In this document: one piece after another, positions 1 to 9,337 of the stretch | Position numbering within the stretch: position 1 is the first letter of the stretch | How the letters are laid out: each line of letters starts with the position of its first letter | Assembly: GCF_037038585.1 (NCBI RefSeq) | Contig: NC_092524.1 | Coordinates: 70,704,552 to 70,768,551, forward strand | From: Patagioenas fasciata | Lineage: Eukaryota > Chordata > Aves > Columbiformes > Columbidae | DNA: 64,000 nt | Direction: 5' to 3' | Program-made: the position numbers and the translations under genes | Notes under the pieces: generated by a model | Database searches by the model: none | What the model was told of the DNA's origin: nothing | The model's input: the letters and a program-made list of their open reading frames with translations, nothing else

Positions 1-296
1 TTCGGAATAATTACATTTCTGGTGTTTTAACAAATAGTTGTGAATTAAAGGAGCTGAAGTCAGAGTAGATGGGCTGAATAAATTTATTGATTTGGGAAGA
101 ATACCAAGAAAAATAACCTCCCTTTTAGGGTAGGGAACAAGAGAAAGGACAAGCGAAATGAATCGAATAGTCCAGTTGTGGTCAGAAAACTTGGTGTGGA
201 CTCAGGAGAAGCTGATGGACCGGCGGGTGGGAGAAGAGAGAGGGGAGAGGACGGCAAAGGGGGGGTTACAGCGCTGCGAAGGCAATGGGGGCGCGC
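1..296. other. Unique sequence, no gene seen
   Basis: Nothing recognisable lies here. The first half is A/T-rich and the last 100 bases become purine- and G-rich just before the 16-bp minisatellite. Open frames that enter from the minisatellite are extensions of the repeat and are not treated as genes. Confidence 0.6.
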
Positions 297-520
297 GGGT
301 GTGCAAACCTGTGGGTGTGCAAGCCTGCGGGTGTGCAAACCTGTGGGTGTGCAAACCTGTGGGTGTGCAAACCTGCGGGTGTGCAAACCTGTGGGTGTGC
401 AAACCTGTGGGTGTGCAAGCCTGCGGGTGTGCAAACCTGTGGGTGTGCAAGCCTGCGGGTGTGCAAACCTGTGGGTGTGCAAGCCTGCAGGTGTGCAAAC
501 CTGCGGGTGTGCAAACCTGT
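297..520. repeat. Minisatellite, 16-bp unit, 14 units
   Basis: Fourteen consecutive 16-bp units of the form GGGTGTGCAARCCTGY were counted by eye. Only three sequence types account for nearly all units: A (AAAC...T), B (AAGC...C) and C (AAAC...C), in the order A B A A C A A B A B A B C A. Unit 13 also starts with A instead of G. A degenerate fifteenth unit runs into the flank at 521. Because 16 is not a multiple of 3 and the unit has no stop codon, every frame on both strands stays open across the array, which explains the overlapping Cys/Gly/Val-rich and His/Pro/Thr-rich frames. I regard these as non-coding. Confidence 0.95.
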
Positions 521-523
521 GGG

Positions 524-559
524 TGTGTCACAGGACCGCAGAGCAGTCTGGGTCGGAAG
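524..559 (-). mobile_element. CR1 3' tail, left part (split by LTR)
   Basis: This reads as the reverse complement of a degenerate avian CR1 3' end: a run like TCACAGGACC followed by GGGTCGGAAG, corresponding to the usual TCATAGAAT...GGGTTGGAAG. It stops exactly where the solo LTR starts at 560 and resumes after it at 1148 with GGAAGGGACCTTCAAAGG. The two halves therefore form one older CR1 fragment interrupted by a younger LTR. This left part is short and diverged, so most of the support comes from its continuity with the right part. Confidence 0.6.
555..559. repeat. Target-site duplication GGAAG (left copy)
   Basis: GGAAG directly precedes the TG start of the LTR. The same five bases follow its 3' end at 1148-1152. 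The sequence is also the natural CR1 tail sequence at this point, as expected for insertion into a CR1. Confidence 0.7.
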
Positions 560-628
560 TGTAAGGAACATTTAACGAAGAACTGTTGTTTTTACATAAC
601 TGAGGACCTGGCACCTGACCCTAGCAGG

Positions 629-861
629 GGGGAAGGACCCAGAGACATCGGACTGTGAATCCTTAATGTAATACACAGTTTCTTCCCAGTATACGGACTG
701 ACACCTGTATACATACTGATACCTGTATTTACTAACTCATCTAGAGGGGAAGGACTGAGAGACATCGGACTGTGAATCCTTAATGTAATACACAGTCTCT
801 TCCCGGAATATGTACTGACACCTGTATACATACCGATACCTGTATTGATAAGTTAATTTAG
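629..861 (+). repeat. Tandem duplication of 117 bp inside LTR U3
   Basis: Two copies lie head to tail at 629-745 and 746-861. Both begin GGGGAAGGAC and include GACATCGGACTGTGAATCC, at 644 and again at 761. A third GGGGAAG follows at 862, so the duplication is bounded by this short motif. LTR copy A2 has only one copy. Duplicated U3 segments in retroviral LTRs often act as enhancers, but nothing here shows activity. Confidence 0.92.
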
Positions 862-961
862 GGGGAAGTGCAGCCAAAGTACCAGGAATCCATATCTTCA
901 ATAGACTGATAAGGGGAAGGGTATTGTGTGCGGGGATGGTCTGTAAACCCTGCAGTACCAA

Positions 962-1014
962 CCAATGGGGAACAGGGGAGGGAAATTGCAGCCGGGATTT
1001 TTGGGAAATATAAG
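962..1014 (+). promoter_or_regulatory. LTR promoter: CCAAT and TATA boxes
   Basis: CCAAT at 962-966 and TATAAG at 1009-1014 are spaced like an RNA polymerase II core promoter and lie upstream of the ATTAAA signal at 1081. The same block occurs in copy A2. Whether it is active is unknown. Confidence 0.6.
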
Positions 1015-1147
1015 CAGGGGCTTTTTGCCCTATTCGGTGTGCCTGCCGTTAGGTAGAACACCCGGTCTTGCAAAATCGTTATTAAAATACGCTTTGCCAA
1101 GGGATCCTGCCTGGGCCTGTTATATTTGCAAAAGAATTGTTTCCTAC

Positions 1148-1195
1148 GGAAGGGACCTTCAAAGGCCATCTAGTCCAACACCCTTTCTTAAACTT
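1148..1195 (-). mobile_element. CR1 3' tail, right part (split by LTR)
   Basis: GGAAGGGACCTTCAAAGG followed by CATCTAGTCCAACACCC is the reverse complement of the avian CR1 3' end. It begins at the LTR junction with the target duplication GGAAG and continues the fragment that ends at 559. Sequence after 1195 is A/T-rich and not recognisably CR1. Confidence 0.85.
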
Positions 1196-1269
1196 TTTAT
1201 TACTAAATATATATTTTTTCCACCCCTAAAGGGGTGACCATTTATTCCTTTCAAATGTTACAATACAGC

Positions 1270-1412
1270 CCACACAGTTTGGTGGGGTTTGGTTGTTTGG
1301 TTGGGGTTTTTTGTTTGGTTTGTTTTGTCGTTGGGTTTATTTGTTTGGTGAGGTTTTTTGTTTGTTTTGTTTGATTTTTTGTTTGTTTTTGTCTTTGTTT
1401 GGGTTTTTTTCT
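1270..1412. repeat. GT-rich low-complexity tract
   Basis: About 140 bases of T-runs separated by G, GG or GGG, resembling degenerate (TTTG)n and (GGTTT)n. There are almost no A residues. It abuts the forward CR1 tail at 1413. A similar tract occurs at 56950-57170 and the complement at 59628-59745. Confidence 0.85.
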
Positions 1413-1565
1413 AGAAGTTAGCAAATTACAAATGGAGTATCTTAAACTGAGGCTGGACACGGCACTCAGTGCCATGATCTGGTCAATGGGCTGGAGTTGG
1501 ACCAAGGGTTGGACTGGATGATCTCTGAGGGCTTTTCCAACCCAGTCCATTCGGTGATCCTATTG
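1413..1565 (+). mobile_element. CR1 LINE 3' end
   Basis: A forward, 5'-truncated CR1. It contains GGCTGGACACGGCACTCAGT, then GGTTGGACTGGATGATCTCT, the CTTTTCCAACCCAGTCCATT block and a final ATTCGGTGATCC that matches the CR1 3' octamer region. It is nearly identical over about 110 bases to the CR1 at 29965-30187, so the two belong to the same subfamily. No reverse-transcriptase coding sequence is present. Confidence 0.92.
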
Positions 1566-1707
1566 TGGGCATTAAACAATTCTTTGCAGAAACAAGGATG
1601 TTGCCGCACATGCTACAGCCGGCAGCCCCCTCCCTCCGCCCCAGGCACTACAAGTGACCCCTTAGCACAACGAAACACAGCAGACTGGCGAGCTTTACTG
1701 TTTCAAG

Positions 1708-1770
1708 CCAATAGTAAGAGGTTACAAAACACCTGGGCAGATCAGCGTTTGAGCCATTGACTCCTATAAA
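1708..1770 (+). promoter_or_regulatory. Candidate promoter: CCAAT and TATA boxes
   Basis: CCAAT (1708-1712) lies 53 bases upstream of TATAAAG (1765-1771), typical spacing for a polymerase II promoter, which would put the start site near 1795. A CpG-dense segment with a GGGCGG box and a consensus splice donor follows. Unlike the LTR promoter at 962-1014, this block does not match either LTR family and lies outside their target-site duplications. It could start a non-coding RNA or a distant gene's 5' exon. It is inferred from motifs only. Confidence 0.45.
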
Positions 1771-1779
1771 GAGCAGGAG

Positions 1780-1975
1780 AAGCTGCTCGCGGCCCCCAGC
1801 TGCGGCGGCTGATGGGCCGGGCGGAGCAGGAGCCGGAGCCACAGCCACAGCCACAGCCACAGCCGGCGGGGGCCGCTCCGCACCGGAGCCGGTTCCTCCG
1901 GCTTTACTCGCGGTGCAAGGGCCGGTTTTAGCAGCTACTTCGCGGTGGGCAGCCCGGACCCTACCGGTGCAGGTA
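1780..1975. promoter_or_regulatory. CpG-dense segment (island fragment)
   Basis: I count about 21 CpG dinucleotides in under 200 bases, far above the surrounding DNA. The segment includes GGGCGG and a (CCACAG)n run at about 1838-1863. Together with the CpG-dense DNA at 3225-3770, on the far side of the two LTRs, it may be one original CpG island. Confidence 0.7.
1796..1972 (+). other. Candidate first exon ending at a GTAAGC donor
   Basis: If transcription starts about 28 bases after the TATA box, the transcript runs through CpG-rich DNA to GTGCAG|GTAAGC (intron GT at 1973-1974), a good donor. The exon has one ATG at 1812-1814 in weak context (C at -3, G at +4). It opens a 39-codon frame rich in alternating Pro and Gln, from the (CCACAG)n run, which stops with TAG inside the exon. 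The only frame open to the donor has no upstream ATG. A non-coding or 5'-untranslated first exon is therefore more likely than a coding one. I cannot see the partner exon; the presumed intron would contain LTRs B1 and A2. Confidence 0.35.
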
Positions 1976-2102
1976 AGCGCAGCTCCTGCTCTTCCAAAAC
2001 CTGCTGCTTTTTCTTTTGAAACACGGCACCTTTCAGTCTCTCCCCTGGGCAGCTCCGACCTGATGGGTGGCTTTTAGAGCAGAGCCGAGAGAATTTTCTT
2101 GG

Positions 2103-2638
2103 TGAGATAAACAACTCGAACTACTCCAATCATGGGTAGCAGCGCTTAGTGCAGTTTATTAGAACGTGTTTGATAAAGCATAAGCAAAACAGCGCTGGGT
2201 GCGCAGGGAGGCTGCGCTCCATCAGCGCGCACAGTAACATTTCCAAACTGGCCTTTTTTATTGTCCTTGAGTTCTGGATTTGGGTTAGTTTTCATTTCTT
2301 CGGTGTTACTTGTTCTTTGCGCTCTTCAGGAGGCCTCCCTGCGGCTGGTCATTCTGGAGGAAGTTCCTCTTCTTTCCTCCGTGTCTCCTTGTTACCTTCT
2401 AGTTTCACAATTAGCCTTACGGTTGGTTTAAAGCAAGCCAGGTTTACAATTAGCTACACAGTTTGTTCAAAGCTTAGCCGTTATTTCCTTTGTCTTAGCT
2501 CCATGCCTTATGTGGTTAAGAGGGGGTCTCATTATCAATCACAATGTCTTTTGTAACTTTTGTGACGTCCTTTTTGTAACTTTCTGTGCAAGTAGAATAG
2601 CTGCGCTCTTTTGGCACGAATCGTAGTCGCATTTTTCA
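2103..2638 (-). mobile_element. Solo LTR, family B, copy B1 (536 bp)
   Basis: Read on the minus strand it begins TGAAAAATGCGACTACGATT at 2638 and ends at the complement of TGAGATAAACAAC at 2103. An AATAAA polyadenylation signal lies at 2155-2160 (complement), 57 bases before the 3' end. It shares the block AGCATAAGCAAAACAGCGCT (plus-strand reading, near 2180), the GCACGAATC block and both termini with copy B2 at 19104-19930. TTGG occurs just outside both ends (2099-2102, 2640-2643), though on the right it is offset by one base. No internal retroviral sequence adjoins it. It is about 290 bp shorter than B2, and the difference lies in the middle of the element. Confidence 0.85.
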
Positions 2639-2646
2639 GTTGGCTT

Positions 2647-3124
2647 TGTAGGAAATGATCACCTTGCCAATAGAAGAGGCCCAGGCAGGATCTCTCAGCA
2701 AAACACACTTTATTAGTGATTTTGCCAGGCCGGGTGTTGTACCTAAAGGTCGGCATGTGGAACAGGGCAAAAAGCCCCCACTTATATCCCCCCTGCTCCA
2801 ATCCTGCTGCAAATTCCTTCCCCTGTTCCCCACTGGTTGGCACGGCAGGGTTTACAGACGCCCGACCCTGCCTCATTCTTGTAATTCTGAGAGCCCCCTC
2901 CCCTTAGTGATTTATTTAAATCACGGCCTCCTGGCCCTCTGGCTGCTCTTCCCCCAGCTTAACCTTCCAAACACAGTCAGCAGTTTGCATTCCAGGATTA
3001 GTTCGAATAGACTTTGTTTCACTCTAACGATTCACAGTCTGATGTGTCTCAGTCCTCCCCCCTGCTGGGGTCGGTTGCCAGATCGGCTGTTAAAACAACA
3101 TTCCTTAGTTAAACGTTCCTTACA
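2647..3124 (-). mobile_element. Solo LTR, family A, copy A2 (478 bp)
   Basis: This is the minus-strand counterpart of copy A1. From 3124 downward it begins TGTAAGGAACG and ends TTTCCTACA at 2647. It carries a TATA box (complement of CTTATATCCC at 2781-2790) and an AATAAA signal (complement of TTTATT at 2709-2714). The flanks are GGCTT (2642-2646) and GGTTT (3125-3129), a five-base target duplication with one mismatch, consistent with the five-base duplication of A1. It has a single copy of the U3 block that is doubled in A1. Only 8 bp separate it from LTR B1, so two unrelated insertions sit almost back to back in the same orientation. Confidence 0.88.
2781..2790 (-). promoter_or_regulatory. 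LTR TATA box (copy A2)
   Basis: The complement of CTTATATCCC gives GGGATATAAG, the same TATA block as at 1009-1014 in copy A1. If active, transcription would run leftward through LTR B1 toward the CpG segment and candidate exon, antisense to the candidate promoter at 1708. Confidence 0.5.
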
Positions 3125-3224
3125 GGTTTCACACTTGTTCCTGGGCTGCTCTTCAACCCCAGCAGCATTTCTCCTGCTCAGTGTTTTCCCATTTCCAGGC
3201 AGCAATAATATCGATATCGTCACC

Positions 3225-3770
3225 CCAAACCAAGCCGAGTCAGCGGTGTGGAACGGGCCAGCCCGCCTGCCCAGCTCCCCAGCGCCCGGGGGTCTGGGGC
3301 CCGGCGAGTTCAGCTCCTGTTCGCCCGATAAGGGCGGGGGGGCTCAGCCCCCCGGGAGAAAACGGCAAACCCCTGTGCTTGCTTTCCTGTGTGTGGGCTG
3401 GGGTGCACAACCATTATTGTCTTTTTTCACATCGATTAGCAGAACTCCGAAGCATCCTCTCAGTGTAATGGCTTTGGTGACAGTTCGATTTCCAGTTGCC
3501 GCGGCCCCTGCAATGCACAGCGAGGGTTTTTTGGGGGGTGACCGGCGGCAGAGCCGCCTCCCCGCAGTCTCTTTTGAAGGATGCAGGGGCCTGTTTCCCG
3601 GCCTCAAGGATCAAAGTCTTGTTGTATTCCTGCCCAGCAGAGGCGGGTGTGCTCGGCTCCTCTGTCCCCTCGGTCGCCCCGGTGCTGCTGTGGTGTCCGG
3701 GCGCAACGAACATCCCGCGGCTCCGGCGCCGCAGAGCTGCCCGGAAAGGGTTTCTCCGGCATTTATTCCA
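3225..3770. promoter_or_regulatory. CpG-rich region, possible island remainder
   Basis: This is GC- and CpG-rich DNA with G-runs (for example GGGCGGGGGGG near 3342). It has dense CpG clusters at about 3490-3560 and 3660-3755, including CCGCGGCTCCGGCGCCGCAG. No TATA box, recognisable domain or convincing coding frame was found; the frames that cross it have ordinary shadow composition. It may be the downstream part of the island at 1780-1975, separated by LTR insertions. Confidence 0.6.
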
Positions 3771-3860
3771 TAGATCTGTGGACATTAAATCAGCAGAGTT
3801 ACTGCAGTGCTCCTGCCAAAGCAGCCGCTGCATCTGTGCGGTCATTTTCAAGTTCATTTA

Positions 3861-6639
3861 GGGAACTGCTTAAACCTGGAACGGACGAGGTTAGAAAAGG
3901 AATGAAACAGAATACGGGTATCATGAAAAATATCTTTTGAATGCTGTTATCTAAGCATTTTTGCAGCGGTTTAGTAGCAGGCTGCCGATGGGCATAGAGG
4001 GATTTTTTGTTGTTGTTTATATTTTATTTGAAGCTTTAAAACAGGTAAAGAATTCGAATTGAACATACTTGATCTGTCCATGACACACTGAGAAAGAAAA
4101 CAGGATGGTTGTTTTTGTTGGCTCTAAGTGAATACAGTATGCAGGTCGCTCATGGTTTTGTCTAATACATTGAATTAAAGTAGATTTAACTGTTTTCTGT
4201 GGGCTGGTCATAGAAACAGAGAAGTACATACTGTGATGGGGCATGGTGTATGTATAGATGCGTAAAGAGAAAGACCTGTATATATGGAGAACATGCTGGA
4301 GAAAGTTTTTTGATGGTGAAAACTGATTTTTGGACAATATATTTGAAATGGAAGCACCAGAGTCTCATAACATTTAAGAGGATCAAATGACTTCTATGTA
4401 ATATATTTCAGAGGATAAGCCAGCTGAGATGTATGCATGGGCTTTGAGGCCGGGTTAGCTGTCTTGCCAAGCAGAGAGAGTCAGGGAGTTTTATTTTGCT
4501 TTTAGAAGTTGACACTGTCTAGATTTCAATTCCCATATTAGCTTTGCAGATTAAAAGCACAGGAAGAGCTGCTGCAGCAGGGAGCGCGATCTGCACCCCC
4601 TGGGCAGGGTCTGCTCTGAGTGACGCTGCTCTGAACTGGGGAAGCGGGGCTGACACCAGTTTGGTTACTTGTAACCAGAGCCGGGCACGGGCAGGGTGCG
4701 TAGCTCTGCAGGCACAGGGTGCACGGGGCTGCGTAATCTGTTGCTGTCCCCACACACATGGGTGGTGGGCTGAGGTCCCTCCTGGGGATGGAGACCTTGG
4801 CACCAACCGCAGATACCTGCTCCCAGGGCATCCCCGTGCCCACTCTGTCAGCTTTGATTTATCTGCTCTGATTTACCTCCCCTTCCCTGCTCCTGCCCAA
4901 AGCCATGAGTGTGTGGAACACGCTGAGCCAAACTGGAGGAGCTCTGGGCTTCTGTGCTGGCAGGGCACGGTTGTGCTGCTGCTGCTCCTGCAAACAGCTG
5001 CGAAGCATCCCACGCACCCTCCGTACAGCCTCTCCACTTGGCTGCTTTGCAGACTGGGGGCAGGAGAGTTTATCCCGCGGTGCAAAGCCCAGGAACCAGC
5101 AAGCTGGTGAGGAACCTGTGGGCGCAGCGTTGGCGCTCGCTTGGTGCCTTTGGGGGCCCATGTCCCAGCAGCAGCTCGCCAGGGTCTCCTGGGGGGCTCC
5201 CAGCCCAGCATCAAGCTGTCTGTCTGCAGAGCCTTCCAGTTGCCTCCACATCTGCTCTGGCTGCAAGTCAGCACAAACACATCAATAAAGAGAATTTCTC
5301 CTTCAGTCCCTGCCTGGGAATCGCATCGGTAGCTCAGAGCGCTCCCTCGCCCTGCCCGAGCCCCCGTGGCACCCGCCAGCCGAGCAGGGCCAATGCTGCT
5401 CTTGCAGTGCACACTGAGAGCTGCAGGGATCAGGTCCATCTGCCTTGTTCTTGCTGTACAAGCTGGACCAGGAGGTTTTGTAGCACCTGCTACAAGGTTT
5501 AACTCGGGTGTGCACCGTTCACTACACTGGATTGCTCCAGCATTTACCAGATAAAACCTTTCTAAATTCCTATAAATCTGTCATGTATCCAGTATTAATC
5601 TAATGATGTACCGATGCAGCTGTGATTATCTGCCATAGACAGGAAGCCACCCGGTGTTTGATGATCACTTCAATATTACAACAATGGTAAAACCAATGAT
5701 AGGACTCTGGCTACACAACCGTAAGAAAAAACTCGGCCTTCTGAGCTGCTCTAATGTAGTTTTCTATGTTGAAATATGTTTTGTCTAAAGTACAAAAGGA
5801 GCACTCAGTAAATAGCTGCTTTGGGAAGCAGCGCTGTGTCTATAGAGCTCACAGCTGGATCACAAGGTTGTGACGCTCCAGATGTGTTTTGCTCTTTTTA
5901 AATGTCAGGAGTGCCGCGTGGCTCCCTGCAGCCCCACAGCCCGTGTGTCTCCCTGGTTTGGGACGGTCCCGTAATGTCAGGTTTAATCGGAGAGGAGCAG
6001 CAGTTCCCGGGGCTATATGGGAAGATGGCTCAGAGTGGCGTTGCTTGAAGAGGTTACGTGGGGTAGGGAACCTCTAAAAGGGAATCCAAAGCCTTCAGAA
6101 CTGCTGCTGGTGATTTCTGAGGGTTTTCTAGCTCTGGTCACCCATATGGTGGGTGCGTGCACACAGCTGTGGCCTCCGCCTCTCTGTGTCCAGCAGAAAA
6201 TGGACCAGAGGAGACTGCGCTCTCTCTTGCCATCGTATCGAGTGAAGCGAATGGGCCTGATTCAGCTGGACTGTTGCTGTGTGCTGTCAACCACAGGCTG
6301 CTCCCTTCGCAGAAAGCTTAACAGAGTGATTGCATAAAATATGAGAAAAAAGGGTGGCTGGGGGCAAGAGAAACAACCTCACTGTATCCAATACTACAGT
6401 GCAGCATAGCAGATCCCCTGGATATTCTTTTTGTAAGGAAAAGATTTGAGACTCATCCGGAGAAATTGTCCATCTGGAGTTGCTGAGCGCTGGCCTGTGC
6501 TGCTGGAGGATGCCGTGTCACCTGCTGTCACCTGCTGCTCGTCGTGGCTCTGGGTGCTTTGGGCGCTGCCTCCTCCTGCGGTACCTGCGGCCTCGCTGAG
6601 CATTTCCCTTACTTTTCTTTCTTCCCCTTTTTAAAATCT
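3861..6639. other. Unique sequence, no gene seen
   Basis: 3861-4520 is A/T-rich. 4540-5500 is GC-richer with several long but unconvincing overlapping frames that have no domain or splice support. 5530-6640 is mixed. I see no mobile element. Confidence 0.55.
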
Positions 6640-6768
6640 GCATGCGGAGCCTCTTCCTTCCTCTTGGTAACCGCATATAGATGCATACGGAGCCTCTTCC
6701 TTCCTCCTGGTAACCGCAAATAGACACATGCGGAGCCTCTTCCTTCCTCCTGATAACTGCATATAGAC
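6640..6768. repeat. Tandem repeat, 43-bp unit, 3 units
   Basis: Three units begin near 6643, 6686 and 6729, each with the core CGGAGCCTCTTCCTTCCTC followed by a TGGTAACCGCAT-like stretch. The third unit is slightly diverged (TGATAACTGC). Confidence 0.92.
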
Positions 6769-9337
6769 ACCTCCCTGCATCCGAGAGGAACATACAGCTC
6801 AACACCAAAGGTGTGATGGCAGAGCCCTCCTATAGGGAAGGGAATATCTGCTGGCTCCTATGGGCTGTAATCGACCCTATGGAGGTGACGCTATCAGCAT
6901 CATGTCGCAAAAAGTGGCACATTTGCATGGCGGGGCAAGAGGCTTCGCTTGTGCCAGGCTGCTTGGCCAAGGTGGACGGAACGGTTGTGTCTGCGCCCAG
7001 CAGCTCTCCGCAGTTGCTGGTCACAGCCTCTGCTGGGAAGGACAGTGGAGCCCAGTGATGGGACAAAGCTGCTTCCAAGGGCTGGCCTGACCTGGGGACA
7101 CCTGAGCTCTTCCCAGTGTCTCATGGTCAGCTACTGATCACCTCTTCTTCTGGCCTCAAATCCCCGAAGGTTGAGTCTTCCCATTTTTTATGGGGAGGGT
7201 CACACCACCGTATTAAAATGATTGAGGCATCTATTTCCCATCATCAGGTCCTACCTGATGGCAGGGCAGGAGTTCCATACCGCACTGTAGGTGTTGGGTC
7301 TGTCTGACTCGCCTCAGCATGGGGACACGAACGGCTGGAGAATTACAGGTCCCAGCACATACGGGCTGCCCCCGTCTTTTTCTGGGAGGAATTAATAGTT
7401 CTGAGGATTTGCATATCATTAAATGGCTCTGATGTAGTTAATCTTGGCATGCTGCATCTAATTTTGGGAACTAGACTGTAAGAAAGTTATATAAGGGTAT
7501 ACAAGGGAGAATTCTAAACCAGCAGCAGCAGTAGGAGCTTTGGGAGGGATTGCAGGCTGGGCAAGGTCAGGCGGTTTTCCTGGCGCCCGCTGGAGAGGAG
7601 GCGCGTGGGGTTCGCTCTCCGGAGGTTGGTGCAGAGGGGCTGTGCAGCATGGCCAGGGAGCAGCTTTGTGACCGTTCCAATGGGGTTTGTGCCCCACAGC
7701 AACCCCACAAACCCCAGAATCTACCCACAAAGGCTGAGAGCAAGATGATGTCTGGTAGGAAGAATGAACGCAGGAGCGAAGGGTAAAATATTAAACCTCA
7801 CTGGTGTCTCAGTTCTCCAAAAGCGAAGTGGAAGTTTCGAAGGAAAATGTATTTGCTTTCATAATGAAATTTCTGTTGAAAGCTTCTTCTCACCTCAGGT
7901 CTTCATGGAACTCCATTTTTAAGCTAGAGGACTTGAAAGATGTATTGGTTTAAATTACTATCCCTTTTAATACAAGAGGAAATACTCAGAATTATCAAAC
8001 GAGGAAGCATCCAGCAAAGGCAGAAAGGATACGCACATTTTGCATAGATTTTTATGGAATTTACCTTGAATCATTAGGAAAGTTTATAGTTTAGTAGTTA
8101 CGTGTACACTGATTTGCATTTTAGGCTGCATACATTTTAATGATCTCCTTTGAACTCGCTGTAATGCCTTTGATTTCGACAGTGAGAGATCTTCCATGTT
8201 TCTTCCTTTATCGCTTTGAAATAGCTTTGCCCACCGCTTGTGTTCCACCGCAGCAACTGATTCCGCAGCCTGATTCTGAACTTCATTAACGTTATCAAAG
8301 ATTTGCGTGGGGATGGCAGAGATAATTTAAAGAACATGCAGGAAAAACCACGATAAATCTGCTTTGGAAAGAATAATTAACTTCAACTCGTGCTCGGTTC
8401 AGAGTTTATCAGCAAGGTCGGGATGAAGTGTTTTAAAAATCTATTTTTAAGAAGATTATAGCTTCATTATGAAAGCCCTGATGACCTCTAACAAGGGACG
8501 CATTGCTCTCGGTCCCCGTGGCGCTGGGGTGACCGGTGTGGGTGACCGTGGCGGTGGCCCCAGGGAGGTGACGGGGATGCGGGCTCTGGCTGGGCCTCAG
8601 CAGTGACTCATGCATGGGAACATCAATAATGCATTAGAAAACACCCGTAAACGTCCTGTGATACGTTTTGCTGAGACCGAAGCTGGTTTTACGTTTAGTT
8701 TGTGCTTTGCAGCTGCTGGGCGAGTGCCAGGGGAACGGTTGTTAAATGTAGGGTTTTGTTGTTGCCCTGAAAACGGGCTCAGCGTGGGCTGAAGCGCTTC
8801 CCTGGGCATTTCCATGTTCTCTAGAACCCCACACAGCTCTTAATAACATATTAGGCATTTTAAGTAGTAACCATAACAAGTTACTAAATCAGGAGTTTAG
8901 ACAGAAGAACAGTTTTGGAAACCTGATAGTCACTTGCCAGTTCTGCTGTAACCTTCTGTCAGACCTCATATGACTGCTCGATTGGTTTGTAGCTTGTTCT
9001 TTACAAAAGAGCAATGACAATTCTCTTCTGGACACTATTATTATTATTACTTCATAGATTTTAGCTACTGATCTCCCTGATGGATGATTTTCTCTGTAGA
9101 TCAAGTGTCCTACCCTGCTTCTGCTGTATTTCACAAATAGTGTTTTTTCAGCAGAAAGGAGATGTGAGCTACAGCTCATGTTTGACTCTGTTTATTGGGC
9201 CATCAGGAATTTTACACTGAAACATGTGCATGTGTTTTTGAAATGATATACAATCAAAGCCATTATTTTTTTTTTTTAAAGCTCTTTCAAAACATTTTTG
9301 TAATCGGTAGTGTTGAAGGGTTTTACCTTAAGGGGGT
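6769..9337. other. Unique sequence, no gene seen
   Basis: Mixed-composition DNA with short shadow frames only. A poly(T) run lies at about 9264-9278. 7780-8440 and 8840-9300 are A/T-rich. Confidence 0.55.

Larger units (their letters stand above)
560..1147 (+). mobile_element. Solo LTR, family A, copy A1 (588 bp)
   Basis: An endogenous-retrovirus long terminal repeat read on the plus strand. It starts TGTAAGGAAC and ends TTTCCTAC, probably one base short of a canonical CA end. It carries a CCAAT box (962-966), a TATAAG box (1009-1014) and an ATTAAA polyadenylation signal (1081-1086) in the correct order and spacing for U3-R-U5. The second family member, on the minus strand at 2647-3124, shares the start, the end, the CCAAT-TATA block and the GATCCTGCCTGGGCC motif near the 3' end. 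A five-base duplication GGAAG flanks the element. No gag, pol or env sequence is present next to it, so it is a solo LTR, presumably left by recombination between two LTRs. It is about 110 bp longer than copy A2 because of an internal duplication in U3 (629-861). Confidence 0.88.

Noticed and set aside
1757-2077. Ala/Thr-repeat frame through the CpG-dense segment
   Set aside because: It has no ATG start, crosses the consensus splice donor, and its repetitive part is just the (CCACAG)n run.
560-3124. Complete provirus bounded by the two family A LTRs
   Set aside because: The LTRs are in opposite orientations, have different target-site duplications, and no retroviral gene sequence lies between them.
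2655-3773. 372-codon plus-strand frame
   Set aside because: It runs antisense through solo LTR A2 and then into CpG-rich DNA. It shows no domain and its first half is explained by the LTR.
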